Made by a program: the position numbers and the translations under genes. A stretch of 38,773 nt of DNA from Deinococcus sp. (GTDB lineage Bacteria > Deinococcota > Deinococci > Deinococcales > Deinococcaceae), in NCBI RefSeq assembly GCF_018260555.1, contig NZ_JAGLBB010000025.1, positions 1 through 38,773 of the forward strand. Reading direction: 5' to 3'. This document shows, one piece after another, positions 1-7,766 of this stretch. Positions within the stretch are counted from its first letter, which is position 1. Each line of letters begins with the position of its first letter. The notes beneath the pieces are model-generated. The model did no database searches. It was not told the origin of the DNA and saw nothing but the letters and a program-made list of their open reading frames with translations.

Positions 1-330
1 GCCGCGCCGCCCGTTCCAGGGCGGCGGGGTCCTACGAAGCAGTCACATGGGCGGAATCTGGCGTTGCGGTGCCAGCAGCACCGCGCGGCGGTGCTGCTGT
101 TCCTGCATGACTGCCGGGTGCCGTTCGACAACAATCAGGCAGAGCGGGATGTGCGGTCATGGTGCGTGAAACGCAAGGTATCTGGAGGATTCCGGTCCGA
201 GGAGGGTGGGCGGAATTTTGCTCGGATCAGGAGTTACATCTCCACGTTGCAGAAGCAAGGTCTCAGCGTCTGGGAGGGTCTGGTCAGCGTGTTCACGGGT
301 GACGTGCTCATGCCCAACTTCAACCCCTGA
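1..330 (+). pseudogene. IS66-family transposase, C-terminal fragment
   Basis: The frame is open from base 1, so the gene begins upstream of the window; about 109 C-terminal residues are visible. The segment VPFDNNQAERDVR followed by KRKVSGGFRSEEGGRNFARI and RSYISTLQKQG is the hallmark C-terminal part of IS66-type (DDE) transposases, where the E of NNQAERD is the last catalytic acid. The reading frame is intact to a TGA at 328-330. Whether the full element is functional cannot be judged because its 5' part lies outside. The IS right end seems to follow at about 352. A 5'-truncated relic is possible. Confidence 0.85.
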
Positions 331-340
331 GCTCGCCCTG

Positions 341-352
341 CTGAGCAGTTAC
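341..352 (+). mobile_element. Probable right terminus of the IS66 element
   Basis: After the transposase stop the sequence CTGAGCAGTTAC ends at 352; read inward on the other strand it starts GTAACTGCTCAG, and IS66-family ends typically begin GTAA. The 8 bp that follow, CACTGCAG, would be the target duplication; the left end is outside the window, so this is inference. The flank from 353 resembles the hairpin-loop part of the R1 repeat (CAnTGCAGTTCTGAAT), so the IS may have landed in an R1 copy. Confidence 0.45.
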
Positions 353-368
353 CACTGCAGTTCTGAAT

Positions 369-491
369 TAAGTACACTGCGTTTATCTTGTCCATAAACC
401 GCGCGGAGCGCGGATCAGAAGAAAGTACGTTGGAGCGGGAATGGAGAGGTTCCGGTGCTTTCCCGGCATGGCGCAATGTGAGCTTCAAGGT
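369..491 (+). repeat. Split 35-bp repeat, left copy, interrupted by 88 bp
   Basis: Bases 369-387 followed by 476-491 match, in inverted orientation, the continuous stretch 2067-2101. The left copy is broken exactly between GTTTATC and ATGTGAG by 88 bp (388-475) absent from the right copy. No target duplication flanks the 88 bp. Nothing codes in 331-594; this split repeat and the IS end are all I can see there. Confidence 0.6.
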
Positions 492-594
492 ATTTAATCG
501 GAATTCAGGTCAATGAGACAGAGGTCATTTCTGGTGACCCTCAATGTGGCTGGAAGTCAGAGAACTGTGTGAACCTTCTCATTACCCTGCCACT

Positions 595-813
595 ATGACC
601 AGGAAGGCGAGGGACGCGAACAATTCAAGCTGGAATCAGTGGGGGACACCCTACCTGCGGGACCTGCGTGACACCCTGCGCAGTCGGGTCCCTCCAGCGC
701 AAGCGCCGGCGCCGCCCATCTCGCCTGAAGCGCTCCGGCGTGCCCTGCTGGCCGAGGAGCAGCGTCAGGTGTTCGCGCTGCTCTACCGCCTGAGACGCGC
801 CCGCCAGGACTGA
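595..813 (+). CDS. Small basic hypothetical protein, 72 aa
   Basis: I do not recognise the family. The start at 595 is chosen over 544 because a -10-like TACCCT (583-588) ends 6 nt before this ATG, the leaderless pattern of many genes in the window. The protein is rich in Arg and Ala, with a Pro/Ala-rich middle (PPAQAPAPPISPEAL) and a likely C-terminal helix (RRALLAEEQRQVFALLYRL). The last A of its TGA is also the first base of repeat R1-a, as at ten other genes here, which supports a real stop. A gene convergent to the TetR regulator; function unknown. Confidence 0.5.
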   Translation: MTRKARDANNSSWNQWGTPYLRDLRDTLRSRVPPAQAPAPPISPEALRRALLAEEQRQVFALLYRLRRARQD

Positions 814-942
814 TACGGTGAATCAATCCGAGCGGACGCGAGGAGGAAGGACAGACGCGAGGAGGAAGGGCAGACGCCCCTTCGCGGTATGGAGCCACAG
901 GCGGCGCCCTTCCGACTGTGGCGCAGTGGAGCGCAGTCCGTC
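813..942 (+). repeat. R1 repeat copy a (left hairpin arm lost)
   Basis: Begins ATACGGTGAATCAATCC at the A of the upstream TGA and ends AGTCCGTCT. It holds the core CCGAGCGGACGCGAG, the block CGGTATGGAGCC and CCGACTGTGG, but lacks the 5' hairpin arm, and it carries a local duplication of about 22 bp (GACGCGAGGAGGAAGG twice). It fills most of the junction between the convergent genes at 595 and 1040. Confidence 0.85.
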
Positions 943-1039
943 TGAATCCCGAGCACCCCGCTCAGCGCCTAGACTCCCGTCCTCGAGGATGAGGGGTGCA
1001 TGCAGCGCATTGACGGTAGGAGCCGATCGGCATCAGGGA

Positions 1040-1714
1040 TTACAGAGGGTCGCGCTCACCAGGGGCCGGGTCGCGCAGGCTGATGCCGGGAGCCAACGCG
1101 CCGTGCATCAGCAGGCTGAACCGGTCCTGCCAGTCACGCAGCACCTCCCGCTGATCCCGGTGCCCGCCGTGCAGCAGCGCCAGAATGAAGGCGTCGACCA
1201 GCAGCACGCTCAGCATGTTGATGTTCGCCTCGGGCCGCAGGCGCCCCTGATTCTGCATGGCCAGCAGTACGGGTTCCACCATGGCCGCCAGGGTCAGCGC
1301 GGTCCGCATGCCGTCGCCGGGCACGCCGGGTGCACGCTGCGGGGCCGGTTTCGACTCCAGGGGTGACGCTCCCAGAACGGCCTGTCCGACCGCGCCGACC
1401 AGATGCTGGTAACGCACGCCCAGGTCCGCCATGCGGGCCGTGACCTTCTCCCAGACCTGCTGCGGGTTCGCCCCGGCCCGCAGGCGCTCGGTGGCGTCGT
1501 CGCGGCTGGCCTGCACGGCCTTCTCGAAATGCGCCAGCAGCATGTGAATCTTGCTGGGGTAGTAACGGTACAGGTTGGTGCGGCTCACGAACGCCGCCTG
1601 GGCGATGTCCTGCGCGCTGGTGGCGTCCAGGCCACTGCGCGCGAACAACTCGAAGGCCGCGCGGGCAATGCGCTCGCGCCGGGCGTCATCCTGTTCCTGG
1701 CGGTCTACCTTCAC
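1040..1714 (-). CDS. TetR-family transcriptional regulator
   Basis: A 224-aa protein with an N-terminal TetR helix-turn-helix: RIARAAFELFARSGLDATS, then QDIAQAAFVSRTNLYRYYPSK, matching the usual pattern of helix, turn and 'YYHF/YYPSK' recognition end. The remaining ~160 residues form the variable ligand-binding/dimerisation part, so the effector cannot be read from sequence. The GTG at 1714 is chosen because TATTCT (1726-1721) ends 6 nt upstream, giving a leaderless start; an ATG at 1747 lies in the end of repeat R1-b, and the longer frame beyond it is translated repeat DNA. It is isolated from other minus-strand genes; its targets are unknown, and self-regulation is usual in the family. Confidence 0.88.
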   Translation of the reverse strand: MKVDRQEQDDARRERIARAAFELFARSGLDATSAQDIAQAAFVSRTNLYRYYPSKIHMLLAHFEKAVQASRDDATERLRAGANPQQVWEKVTARMADLGVRYQHLVGAVGQAVLGASPLESKPAPQRAPGVPGDGMRTALTLAAMVEPVLLAMQNQGRLRPEANINMLSVLLVDAFILALLHGGHRDQREVLRDWQDRFSLLMHGALAPGISLRDPAPGERDPL

Positions 1715-1745
1715 GCCACCAGAATACAGCGCGCCGGGACCGCTC

Positions 1746-1880
1746 ATACGGACTTCCGCTCCACTGCGCCACAGTCGGAAGGGCGCCGCCTGCGGCTCCA
1801 TACCGCGAAGGGGCGTCTGCCCTTCCTCCTCGCGTCCGCTCGGATGGATTCAGAACTGCAGCGAATCAATCTCAGTCCAT
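1746..1880 (-). repeat. R1 repeat copy b
   Basis: Reverse-oriented full-length copy: ATACGGACTTCCGC at the low-coordinate end, CGGCTCCATACCGCGAAGG in the middle, and hairpin arms GATTCAGAACTGCAGCGAATC near the high end. It lies only about 20 bp upstream of the TetR -10 hexamer. From 1880 to 2258 I see no gene, only the right copy of the split repeat at 2067-2101 and a stray repeat end ATACGGACTG at 1883. Confidence 0.85.
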
Positions 1881-2066
1881 GATACGGACTGCCGTCTGGT
1901 GGATTGACGGTCTGTTCCTGCGCCAGGGTGCCCACGCCGCGCCCGACCGGCTGCCCTGCATTCATCTGCCCTGCGGCGCAGCTCTTCGCGTCCGCTGGGA
2001 GTGAATGGCTTGCAAGAACCTGTTCCAACGGCGTGGGTACCGACTGTCCCGGGCCTTCATCTAAGG

Positions 2067-2101
2067 ACCTTGAAGCTCACATGATAAACGCAGTGTACTT
2101 A
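2067..2101 (-). repeat. Split 35-bp repeat, right (continuous) copy
   Basis: ACCTTGAAGCTCACAT followed by GATAAACGCAGTGTACTTA is the inverted, uninterrupted counterpart of 369-387 plus 476-491. It lies in a gene-free stretch between the TetR promoter and hpf. Confidence 0.6.
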
Positions 2102-2258
2102 GGCAGGGCACACCCGGCTGGCGAACACCGCCAGAACGGCGTGGGTGAGCGGGCATGTGGCACACGGCGGGCCTGTCACAGCAGGGTGACGACCACCCGT
2201 GTGCTCTCCGTCCCGGAGCATACCCCGGAAGCAGGGGCGGGCGCTGTGAGGTGTTCGC

Positions 2259-2288
2259 CTGACAGTTCCCTGACCCTGGGCCTATTGT
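2259..2288 (+). promoter_or_regulatory. hpf promoter
   Basis: CTGACA at 2259-2264 and TATTGT at 2283-2288 are separated by 18 bp and lie about 45 bp before the hpf start, leaving room for a leader with the Shine-Dalgarno-like AAGGAAGAGG at 2321-2330. Confidence 0.5.
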
Positions 2289-2338
2289 GAGGTGACCGGA
2301 GCCGATCCCACCCTCCGGAAAAGGAAGAGGTGAAAGCC

Positions 2339-2905
2339 GTGCACATCTACAAGCTGTCAGGCCGGAACGTGGAAGTCACCGATCCCATGCGTGCGTACGT
2401 GCAGGAGAAACTCACGCGGCTGGACCGGTACAGCGATCAGATCACCGATGCCCGCGTGACCCTGACCGTCCGTGACGTGCGGGACTCCGGACGCCGAAAC
2501 CGCGTCGAGGTTCAGCTGAACGTGCCCAGCGGCATCATCCGCGCAGAGGAACACCACGCGGACATGTACGCCGCCATCGATAAGGCCAGCGACGTTCTTG
2601 AACGGCAGTTGCGGAAATTCAAGACCCGCTACCTGAAAAGCCGTCATGACCTGACCCCGCAGCCCGAGCCGGGCCCGGCCGAAGCCGCCGTGAACGCCGA
2701 AGCGGACGACGTGACCGAATTCAGCCCCGAGATCGTCCGCATGAAGCGGTTTGACATGCGGCCCATGACCCCCGAGGACGCCGTCGCGCAGATGGAAGCG
2801 CTGGGACACGACTTCTACGTGTTCATGCATATGCAGACCAACACCTGCGGCGTCGTGTACCGCCGCAAGGACGGGCACTACGGGCTGATCGAACCGAGCG
2901 TGTAA
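2339..2905 (+). CDS. hpf: Ribosome hibernation promoting factor, long form
   Basis: The 188-aa protein belongs to the long HPF class, which pairs 70S ribosomes into inactive 100S dimers in stationary phase or stress. Residues 1 to about 100 (HIYKLSGRNVEVTDPMRAYV...) are the 30S-binding HPF/RaiA domain; a charged Pro/Glu linker follows; the last ~55 residues (MKRFDMRPMTPEDAVAQMEA...FYVFMHMQTN...VVYRRKDGHYGLIEP) are the dimerisation domain. GTG 2339 is preferred over GTG 2330 because AAGGAAGAGG then sits 8 nt upstream and the protein begins MHIYKLSGRN as in the family. Monocistronic, with its own promoter. It is one of the few genes here with a Shine-Dalgarno leader. Confidence 0.93.
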   Translation: MHIYKLSGRNVEVTDPMRAYVQEKLTRLDRYSDQITDARVTLTVRDVRDSGRRNRVEVQLNVPSGIIRAEEHHADMYAAIDKASDVLERQLRKFKTRYLKSRHDLTPQPEPGPAEAAVNAEADDVTEFSPEIVRMKRFDMRPMTPEDAVAQMEALGHDFYVFMHMQTNTCGVVYRRKDGHYGLIEPSV

Positions 2906-3014
2906 AGCACGTCATAGGGGCTGCCGTCTGTTGCGTTCAGCGCAGCAGGTGGCGGTTCCCATGAGAGTGCATTGAAGATCGCCTCATTTGTCCCTTCGGG
3001 GGGAGCGGTCAATC

Positions 3015-3023
3015 TGCTACGCT
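3015..3023 (+). promoter_or_regulatory. Extended -10 of buk (leaderless)
   Basis: TGCTACGCT: a TGn extension plus TACGCT, whose last T is 8 nt before the GTG start at 3032, so transcription should begin at or next to the start codon. The same TGCTACnCT with the same spacing precedes tsaD. Confidence 0.6.
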
Positions 3024-3031
3024 GCGGCGTT

Positions 3032-4129
3032 GTGATCGCCCACGTGATCAATCCAGGAACCAGCGGCGTCAAGCTCGCGTGCGCGCGCATTGACCCCAGC
3101 GCCAATCCGGCGCTCCCCGGACAGCTTCGCCTGACCCTCACCCGCGCCGAACTGCCCCTCGGCGGCCCGCCCACCGCCGCGCAGGTGCCGGACATCACGC
3201 AGGCCATCCTGGACCTGGCCGCCGACTGGCCCGCCCCGGACGCCTTCGTGGGACGTGGCGGTCTGATCGGCCAGGTCGCCACCGGCACCTACCGCGTGAC
3301 CCCTGAACTCTCCGCGTACGCCGCGCAGGGTGAGCGCGGCCTGTACCCGCCCAACCTGGGCGGCCCGCTGGCGCTCGCTGCCGCCCTGGTACGCGGCGTG
3401 CCGGCCTTTATCGTGGACCCGCAGAGCGCCGACGAACTGCTACCCGAAGCGCGTGTGACTGGCCTGCGCGGGATTCACCGCACCGCAGAATTTCACGCCC
3501 TGAACGCCCGCGCCGTCGCCCGGCGCGCCGCGCACGAGGTCGGCACACGCTTTCAGGACGCCCGCATCGTCGTGGCGCACCTGGGGGCCACCACCAGCGT
3601 CACCGCCTTCGACCGGGGCCGCGCGGTCGACACCACCGGCACCGGCCCCGACGGCGGCCCCATGGGGGCCATGCAGAGCGGCCCCATCGCGCCCCGCGCG
3701 CTCCTGGCCCTGGCACGCACCCTCGGCGACAGCGCCGCCCTGACCCGCCTGAGCAGCGAGGGCGGATTCCTCGCCCTGACCGGCAGCAAAGACCTGCGCG
3801 ACCTCGAAACCCGGCTGCAGTCCGAAACTGACGTGCAGACGGTTGCCGCCGCCTTCGTTCATCAGGTGTGCAAGGCCCTGGGCGAGCAGACCGGGGCCCT
3901 TAGTGCCCGCCCGGACGCGCTGGTCATCACGGGCGGTATTGCCCGCTGGGAGGAACTCGTGGACCGCATCGAGCGGCGCGTCGCGTGGATCGCCCCGGTT
4001 CTCGTCATACCCGGCGAACTGGAACTCGAAGCGCTGGCCGAAGGTGCCGGGCGCGTCCTGCTGGGTCTCGAACAGGCCCGCGAGTGGAGCCCACCCGACG
4101 GCGCGGCGTCTGCCCACGGCGCCCCCTGA
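3032..4129 (+). CDS. buk: Butyrate kinase (acetate/butyrate kinase family)
   Basis: Catalyses butanoyl phosphate + ADP = butanoate + ATP or a related branched-acid reaction (family knowledge). The 365-aa product shows the ASKHA fold signatures of Buk: VINPGTSGVKLA near the N-terminus (phosphate loop 1), FVGRGG, FIVDPQSADELLPEARVTG, IHRTAEFHALNARAVARRAA, IVVAHLGATTSV (phosphate loop 2) and LVITGGIARWEELVDRI (adenosine loop). It is somewhat divergent: the AHLG loop has ATTS in place of the common GGGI. GTG 3032 follows a leaderless -10. The start upstream at 2972 would add 20 residues not typical of the family. The gene is followed after 1 bp by a small hypothetical gene. No phosphate butyryltransferase gene is present here. 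Confidence 0.85.
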   Translation: MIAHVINPGTSGVKLACARIDPSANPALPGQLRLTLTRAELPLGGPPTAAQVPDITQAILDLAADWPAPDAFVGRGGLIGQVATGTYRVTPELSAYAAQGERGLYPPNLGGPLALAAALVRGVPAFIVDPQSADELLPEARVTGLRGIHRTAEFHALNARAVARRAAHEVGTRFQDARIVVAHLGATTSVTAFDRGRAVDTTGTGPDGGPMGAMQSGPIAPRALLALARTLGDSAALTRLSSEGGFLALTGSKDLRDLETRLQSETDVQTVAAAFVHQVCKALGEQTGALSARPDALVITGGIARWEELVDRIERRVAWIAPVLVIPGELELEALAEGAGRVLLGLEQAREWSPPDGAASAHGAP

Positions 4130-4130
4130 C

Positions 4131-4505
4131 ATGCCCCGGCGCCGCGCCCCCCGCACCGCCCCCGACCCCATCCGCGCCACGAGCATGTGGCGTGTGGATC
4201 AGGTCTTCCTGGCCCGGAACGGCGTCCGCGTGGAAGTCACCTGTTCCCTCGTCAACGACCAGGGGGGCCTGCGCAACCTGAGCGTCACCGCGCCCACCGA
4301 CGACCCGCACGCTGCCGTCCGCCACGCCGCCCGCTTCATCGCCGGAAAAGGCAACGTGGCGAGTGCCCGGCACGCCCGTGTCCGCTGGACCCGTGAACAG
4401 GCCACCACGGAACAGGACGCCCTGATCCGCGACCGCGCCCTGGAAGACGAATTCCTGGACGAATTCGAGGACACCCTCGCTGCCGTGCGCGACCAGCAAC
4501 GCTGA
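4131..4505 (+). CDS. Small hypothetical protein downstream of buk
   Basis: A 124-aa soluble protein, family not recognised. The ATG at 4131 lies one base after the buk TGA (4127-4129), so the two are almost certainly co-transcribed and coupled. The first ~18 residues are Arg/Pro/Ala-rich; an alternative start is ATG 4185 (MWRVDQVFLARNGVRVEV). The conserved-looking part alternates beta strands (VEVTCSLVNDQGGLRNLSV) with a helix (HAAVRHAARFIAG) and ends in an acidic helix (EDEFLDEFEDTLAAV). It has no membrane segment or signal peptide. Confidence 0.65.
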   Translation: MPRRRAPRTAPDPIRATSMWRVDQVFLARNGVRVEVTCSLVNDQGGLRNLSVTAPTDDPHAAVRHAARFIAGKGNVASARHARVRWTREQATTEQDALIRDRALEDEFLDEFEDTLAAVRDQQR

Positions 4506-4594
4506 TCTGGGCTGCCGTCTCTGGCCCGTTCTCAACCCACCCAGGTGGCGTCCGCTCCCGACCAGCGTCCATCACCGTTTGCGTCTGGCGTGCC

Positions 4595-4603
4595 TGCTAC
4601 ACT
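4595..4603 (+). promoter_or_regulatory. Extended -10 of tsaD (leaderless)
   Basis: TGCTACACT ends 8 nt before ATG 4612, the same motif and spacing as at buk. Confidence 0.6.
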
Positions 4604-4611
4604 CCGTCCCG

Positions 4612-5649
4612 ATGAGTGTTTCTGCCGCCTCCGTGCCGCCCTTTCCGCGTTCCGCGCCTGTTCGTGTGCTGGGAATCGATACGTCCTGTGACGATACCGG
4701 TGTCGGCATCGTGGAACTGCTGCCAGACGGGCGCGTGAACCTGCTGGCCAACCGGGTGTGGTCCCAGGCGGTCCACGCCCGCTACGGCGGGGTCATGCCG
4801 GAACTCGCGAGCCGTGAGCACGTGGAACGCATCGACGAGATCATGGGCGACGCGCTGCGCGAGGCGAACCTGACCGTGAGTGACATCGGCGCGGTGGCTG
4901 CCACGTCCGGCCCCGGACTGGTCGGGGCGCTGCTGGTCGGCCTGATGTACGGCAAGGGCCTGGCGCAGGCACTGAACGTTCCGTTCCACGCGGCGCACCA
5001 CCTGGAAGGGCACATTTTCGCGGCGGCCAGCGAGGGAGACTTGCGCGCCCCATTCCTGGCCCTGGTGGTCAGCGGCGGGCACACGCACCTGTTCGACGTG
5101 CCGCGCGACGGCGAGTACGTTCTGGTCGGCGCGACCATGGACGACGCAGCGGGCGAGGCCTTCGACAAGATTGCCCGGCTGGCCGGACTGGGCTACCCCG
5201 GCGGCCCGGCCATCAGCGAGGCCGCCAAGCGCGGCAATCCGGACGCCGTGCCGTTCAAGGAGCCGCTGCAGGGGCAGAAGACCTTCAACTTCAGTTTCAG
5301 CGGCCTGAAAACGGCGGCGCTACTCGCCCACCGGGGGGGCGCGGCCCCCGAGGACCTCGCGGCCAGTTTCCAGCGGGCGGCCGTGAACGTCCTCGTGAAA
5401 ACCACGTCCCGCGCCGCGCACGCCCAGGGCCGGGGCACCGTCGTGGTGTCCGGCGGCGTCGCCGCGAACGCCGCGCTGCGCGAAGCGTTTGGCGCCACCG
5501 ACCTGAACGTCGTGTTTCCCGGTCGGGGCATGAACACCGATAACGGAGCCATGATCGCCCTGGCCGGGGCCGCCGCCATCCGCTCTGGCCGGCCCGCCAG
5601 CCCGCTGGACGGCAGCGCTACCGCCTACGCGCCGCTGGCGAACGCCTGA
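4612..5649 (+). CDS. tsaD: tRNA N6-adenosine threonylcarbamoyltransferase TsaD
   Basis: Transfers threonylcarbamoyl from TC-AMP to A37 of ANN-decoding tRNAs, with TsaB and TsaE as usual partners. The 345-aa sequence has all family marks: LGIDTSCDDTGVGIVE at the N-terminus, SGPGLVGALLVG, the metal-binding HHLEGHIFAA, VVSGGHTHLF, AFDKIARLAGLGYPGGPAIS, FNFSFSGLKTAAL, VSGGVAANAALRE and NTDNGAMIALAG. ATG 4612 is chosen by the TACACT hexamer 8 nt upstream. No gene for TsaB or TsaE is adjacent. The TGA ends on the A that begins repeat R1-c, and the downstream space before convergent fadD holds two tandem repeats and a hairpin terminator. Confidence 0.96.
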   Translation: MSVSAASVPPFPRSAPVRVLGIDTSCDDTGVGIVELLPDGRVNLLANRVWSQAVHARYGGVMPELASREHVERIDEIMGDALREANLTVSDIGAVAATSGPGLVGALLVGLMYGKGLAQALNVPFHAAHHLEGHIFAAASEGDLRAPFLALVVSGGHTHLFDVPRDGEYVLVGATMDDAAGEAFDKIARLAGLGYPGGPAISEAAKRGNPDAVPFKEPLQGQKTFNFSFSGLKTAALLAHRGGAAPEDLAASFQRAAVNVLVKTTSRAAHAQGRGTVVVSGGVAANAALREAFGATDLNVVFPGRGMNTDNGAMIALAGAAAIRSGRPASPLDGSATAYAPLANA

Positions 5650-5783
5650 CACGGACTCTGGTTGCTTCGGGGCAGTTCTGAAGCAATCCGAGCGGACGCG
5701 AGTAGGAACAGCAGACGGGTTTCGCGGTATGGAGCCGCAGGCGGTGTCTTCCCGACTGTGGTGGAATGGAGCGGAATCCGTAA
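5649..5783 (+). repeat. R1 repeat copy c
   Basis: Starts ACACGGACTCTGG on the A of the tsaD stop and ends CGGAATCCGTA. Hairpin arms are GGTTGCTTC / GAAGCAATC, a paired change relative to the common GATTGATTC / GAATCAATC, which indicates selection on base pairing or a gene-conversion-like event within the stem. Core CCGAGCGGACGCGAGTAGGAA is intact. Confidence 0.9.
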
Positions 5784-5784
5784 G

Positions 5785-5916
5785 ACACGGACTCCGGTTG
5801 CTTCGGGGCAGTTCTGAATCAATCCGAGCGGACGCGAGGAGGAGCTACACACGCACCTGGGGGGGATGGAGCCGTAGGCGGCCTTCCCGACGGGGGCGAA
5901 ATGGAGCGCAGTCCGG
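5785..5916 (+). repeat. R1 repeat copy d, tandem to copy c
   Basis: Starts ACACGGACTCCGG one base after copy c and ends GCAGTCCGG. It keeps the GGTTGCTTC arm but has GAATCAATC opposite, so one pair is lost. The middle is diverged (GAGGAGGAGCTACACACG). Confidence 0.85.
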
Positions 5917-5932
5917 AGAGGACCAGAGGCAG

Positions 5933-5965
5933 GCGGGGTGTGACCGTTTAACCGGCACACCCCGC
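5933..5965. terminator. Hairpin terminator between tsaD and fadD
   Basis: Perfect 10-bp stem GCGGGGTGTG / CACACCCCGC with a 13-nt loop, 26 nt past the fadD stop on the minus strand. A modest T-rich stretch (TTCTGTGTTG) follows on the plus side only. It could serve both convergent genes. Confidence 0.65.
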
Positions 5966-5991
5966 TTCTGTGTTGCTGCTGGGTTCCAGGG

Positions 5992-7722
5992 TCAGGCGCT
6001 CTTGGCTTGTTTCTGGGCGTTACGGGTTTGCTGGGCCTCGCGGGCTTCCTGGGCCAGCTGGCGGCGCAGGGTTTTCATGGCGGCCGTCTTGGGCAGTTCG
6101 GTGCGGAATTCGACGCTGCGGGGCACCTTGTAGTTGCTCAGCAGGCTCCTGCAGTGGGCGATGATGTCGGCCTCGGTAGCGTTCATGCCGGGTTTCAGGA
6201 CCACGACGGCGTGCACGCTTTCGCCGCGGTAGGTGTCGGGCAGGCCGACGGCGGCGGCTTCCATGACGGCCGGGTGACTCATCAGGGCTTCCTCGACCTC
6301 GCGGGGGTAGATGTTGAAGCCGCCAGCGATAATCAGGTCCTTCTTCCGGTCCACGATCCGGAAGTACCCGTCAGCGTCCATGGTGGCCATATCGCCGGTC
6401 ATCAGCCAGGTCAGACCATACGCCTCACGCAGGGTCTTGGCGGTCTCGTCAGGGCGCTGCCAGTAGCCTTTCATGATCATCGGACCGGCGATCCACAGTT
6501 CGCCGACCTCGCCGGGCGCGACGATCTGCCCCTCGTCATCCACGACGATGGCCTCTACGCCGGGGAACGGTACGCCGATGCTGCCTTCGCGGTGCTCGCC
6601 GAAGATGGGGTTGGCGTGCGTGATGGGGCTCGCCTCGGTCAGGCCGTAGCCCTCGACCAGGTTGGCGCCGCCCGTGATCTCCTTGAAGCGGCGCGACGTT
6701 TCGAGCAGCAGGGGCGCGCTGCCGCTGATGCAGGCGCGGATGCTGGTCAGGTCGTGCCTGGGCGTGTCCGGGTGGTTGTTGATGGCGTTGTAAAGTGTGG
6801 GCACGCCGGGGAACAGCGTGGCACCGGACGACGTGATCTGCGACAGCACCATCTTGATGTCGCGCGGGTTCGGCACCAGCACCAGGGTCGCGCCGGTCAG
6901 GACGCTGAGGTTCATGGCGACCGTCATGCCGTACACGTGGAAGAACGGGATGGCGCCCAGCGTTACTTCATGCCCGTCGCGCAGGTCACTCATCCACGCG
7001 CGGGCCTGCTCGCTGTTCGACACGAGGTTGCCGTGGGTCAGCATCGCGCCCTTGGGCACGCCGGTGGTGCCGCCGGTGTACTGGAGCAGGGCCACGTCGT
7101 CAGTGCTGATGTTCACGCTGGGCGCGGCGGGGGCCTGCGACGCGAGCACCTTGGCGTACGGGAGCACGCGCTCGTCGAACGGCACAGTCACCCAGGTGCC
7201 CTCGCGGCGCGCCTTGATGGGGTACAGCAGGTTTTTCGGGAAGGGCAGGGCGTCGTGCACGCCGGTCACCAGGGTCCGTTTGACCGGCACGCGGGCGCGG
7301 ATTTCCGCATAGCGGGGGTAGAAGGTATCCAGGATGACCAGGGTCTCGCTGCCACTGTCGTTCAGCTGGTGTTCCAGTTCGGACGGGGTGTACATGGGAC
7401 TGGTGTTCACGGCAACCGCGCCGGCCAGCAGCGTGCCGTAGAAGCTGGTCACGAACTGCGGGCTGTTGGGCAGCATGATGGACACGCGGTCGCCGGGGCG
7501 TACGCCCATCTTCCGCAGCGCGGCGGCAAAGCGCTGGGCGTTCTGGTACAGCTGCCCGTAGGTGGTGTTCGCCCCGATAAAGGACATAGCCACGCGGTCC
7601 GGGTACTTCTCGGCGGCGCGGCGCAGCAGGTCCGGCAGGGTCAGGCCGCTGGGCGCGAAGGCATGCGGTACGCCGGGTTCGTAGCTGCTGAGCCAGGGGC
7701 GGGTGGGGGTTACGTGGGTCAT
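5992..7722 (-). CDS. fadD: Long-chain fatty-acid--CoA ligase (AMP-binding)
   Basis: Activates fatty acids to acyl-CoA through an acyl-adenylate, at the inner face of the membrane. The 576-aa protein has the ANL-family motifs: LQYTGGTTGVPKGAML (P-loop), GYGLTEASP, TGDMATMDADGYFRIVDRKKD, IIAGGFNIYPREVEE hinge, and a C-terminal lysine in MKTLRRQL. ATG 7722 is chosen because GGAG lies 7 nt upstream; the in-frame extension to 7848 has no family match. It is preceded by a ~150-nt leader and a good sigma-A-like promoter. Chain-length preference cannot be read here. No other beta-oxidation gene lies beside it. Confidence 0.92.
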   Translation of the reverse strand: MTHVTPTRPWLSSYEPGVPHAFAPSGLTLPDLLRRAAEKYPDRVAMSFIGANTTYGQLYQNAQRFAAALRKMGVRPGDRVSIMLPNSPQFVTSFYGTLLAGAVAVNTSPMYTPSELEHQLNDSGSETLVILDTFYPRYAEIRARVPVKRTLVTGVHDALPFPKNLLYPIKARREGTWVTVPFDERVLPYAKVLASQAPAAPSVNISTDDVALLQYTGGTTGVPKGAMLTHGNLVSNSEQARAWMSDLRDGHEVTLGAIPFFHVYGMTVAMNLSVLTGATLVLVPNPRDIKMVLSQITSSGATLFPGVPTLYNAINNHPDTPRHDLTSIRACISGSAPLLLETSRRFKEITGGANLVEGYGLTEASPITHANPIFGEHREGSIGVPFPGVEAIVVDDEGQIVAPGEVGELWIAGPMIMKGYWQRPDETAKTLREAYGLTWLMTGDMATMDADGYFRIVDRKKDLIIAGGFNIYPREVEEALMSHPAVMEAAAVGLPDTYRGESVHAVVVLKPGMNATEADIIAHCRSLLSNYKVPRSVEFRTELPKTAAMKTLRRQLAQEAREAQQTRNAQKQAKSA

Positions 7723-7754
7723 GGCACTCCTGCAGGGACTGGGGGGCACCCCGC

Positions 7755-7766
7755 CCTCAGCTGAGG
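7755..7766. promoter_or_regulatory. 12-bp palindrome in the fadD leader
   Basis: CCTCAGCTGAGG is a perfect palindrome about 35 nt upstream of the fadD start, within the untranslated leader. It could be an operator or a small hairpin; no regulator can be assigned. Confidence 0.3.

Noticed and set aside
388..475. The 88-bp insert as a small RNA gene or attC-like site
   Set aside because: No convincing promoter, stem or target duplication was seen; kept only as an unexplained insertion.
1748..1801. N-terminal extension of the TetR protein beginning MEPQAAPFRLWR
   Set aside because: It is a translation of repeat R1-b. The same peptide appears wherever this repeat strand is read, and a -10 hexamer lies downstream of it.
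1904..2290. Open frame of 128 codons upstream of hpf
   Set aside because: Cys/Pro/Arg-rich composition without a promoter or family match, and it crosses the split repeat and the hpf promoter region.
6007..7764. Long plus-strand open frame opposite fadD
   Set aside because: His/Gly/Val-rich antisense frame caused by high GC at third positions; the minus-strand product has full acyl-CoA ligase motifs.
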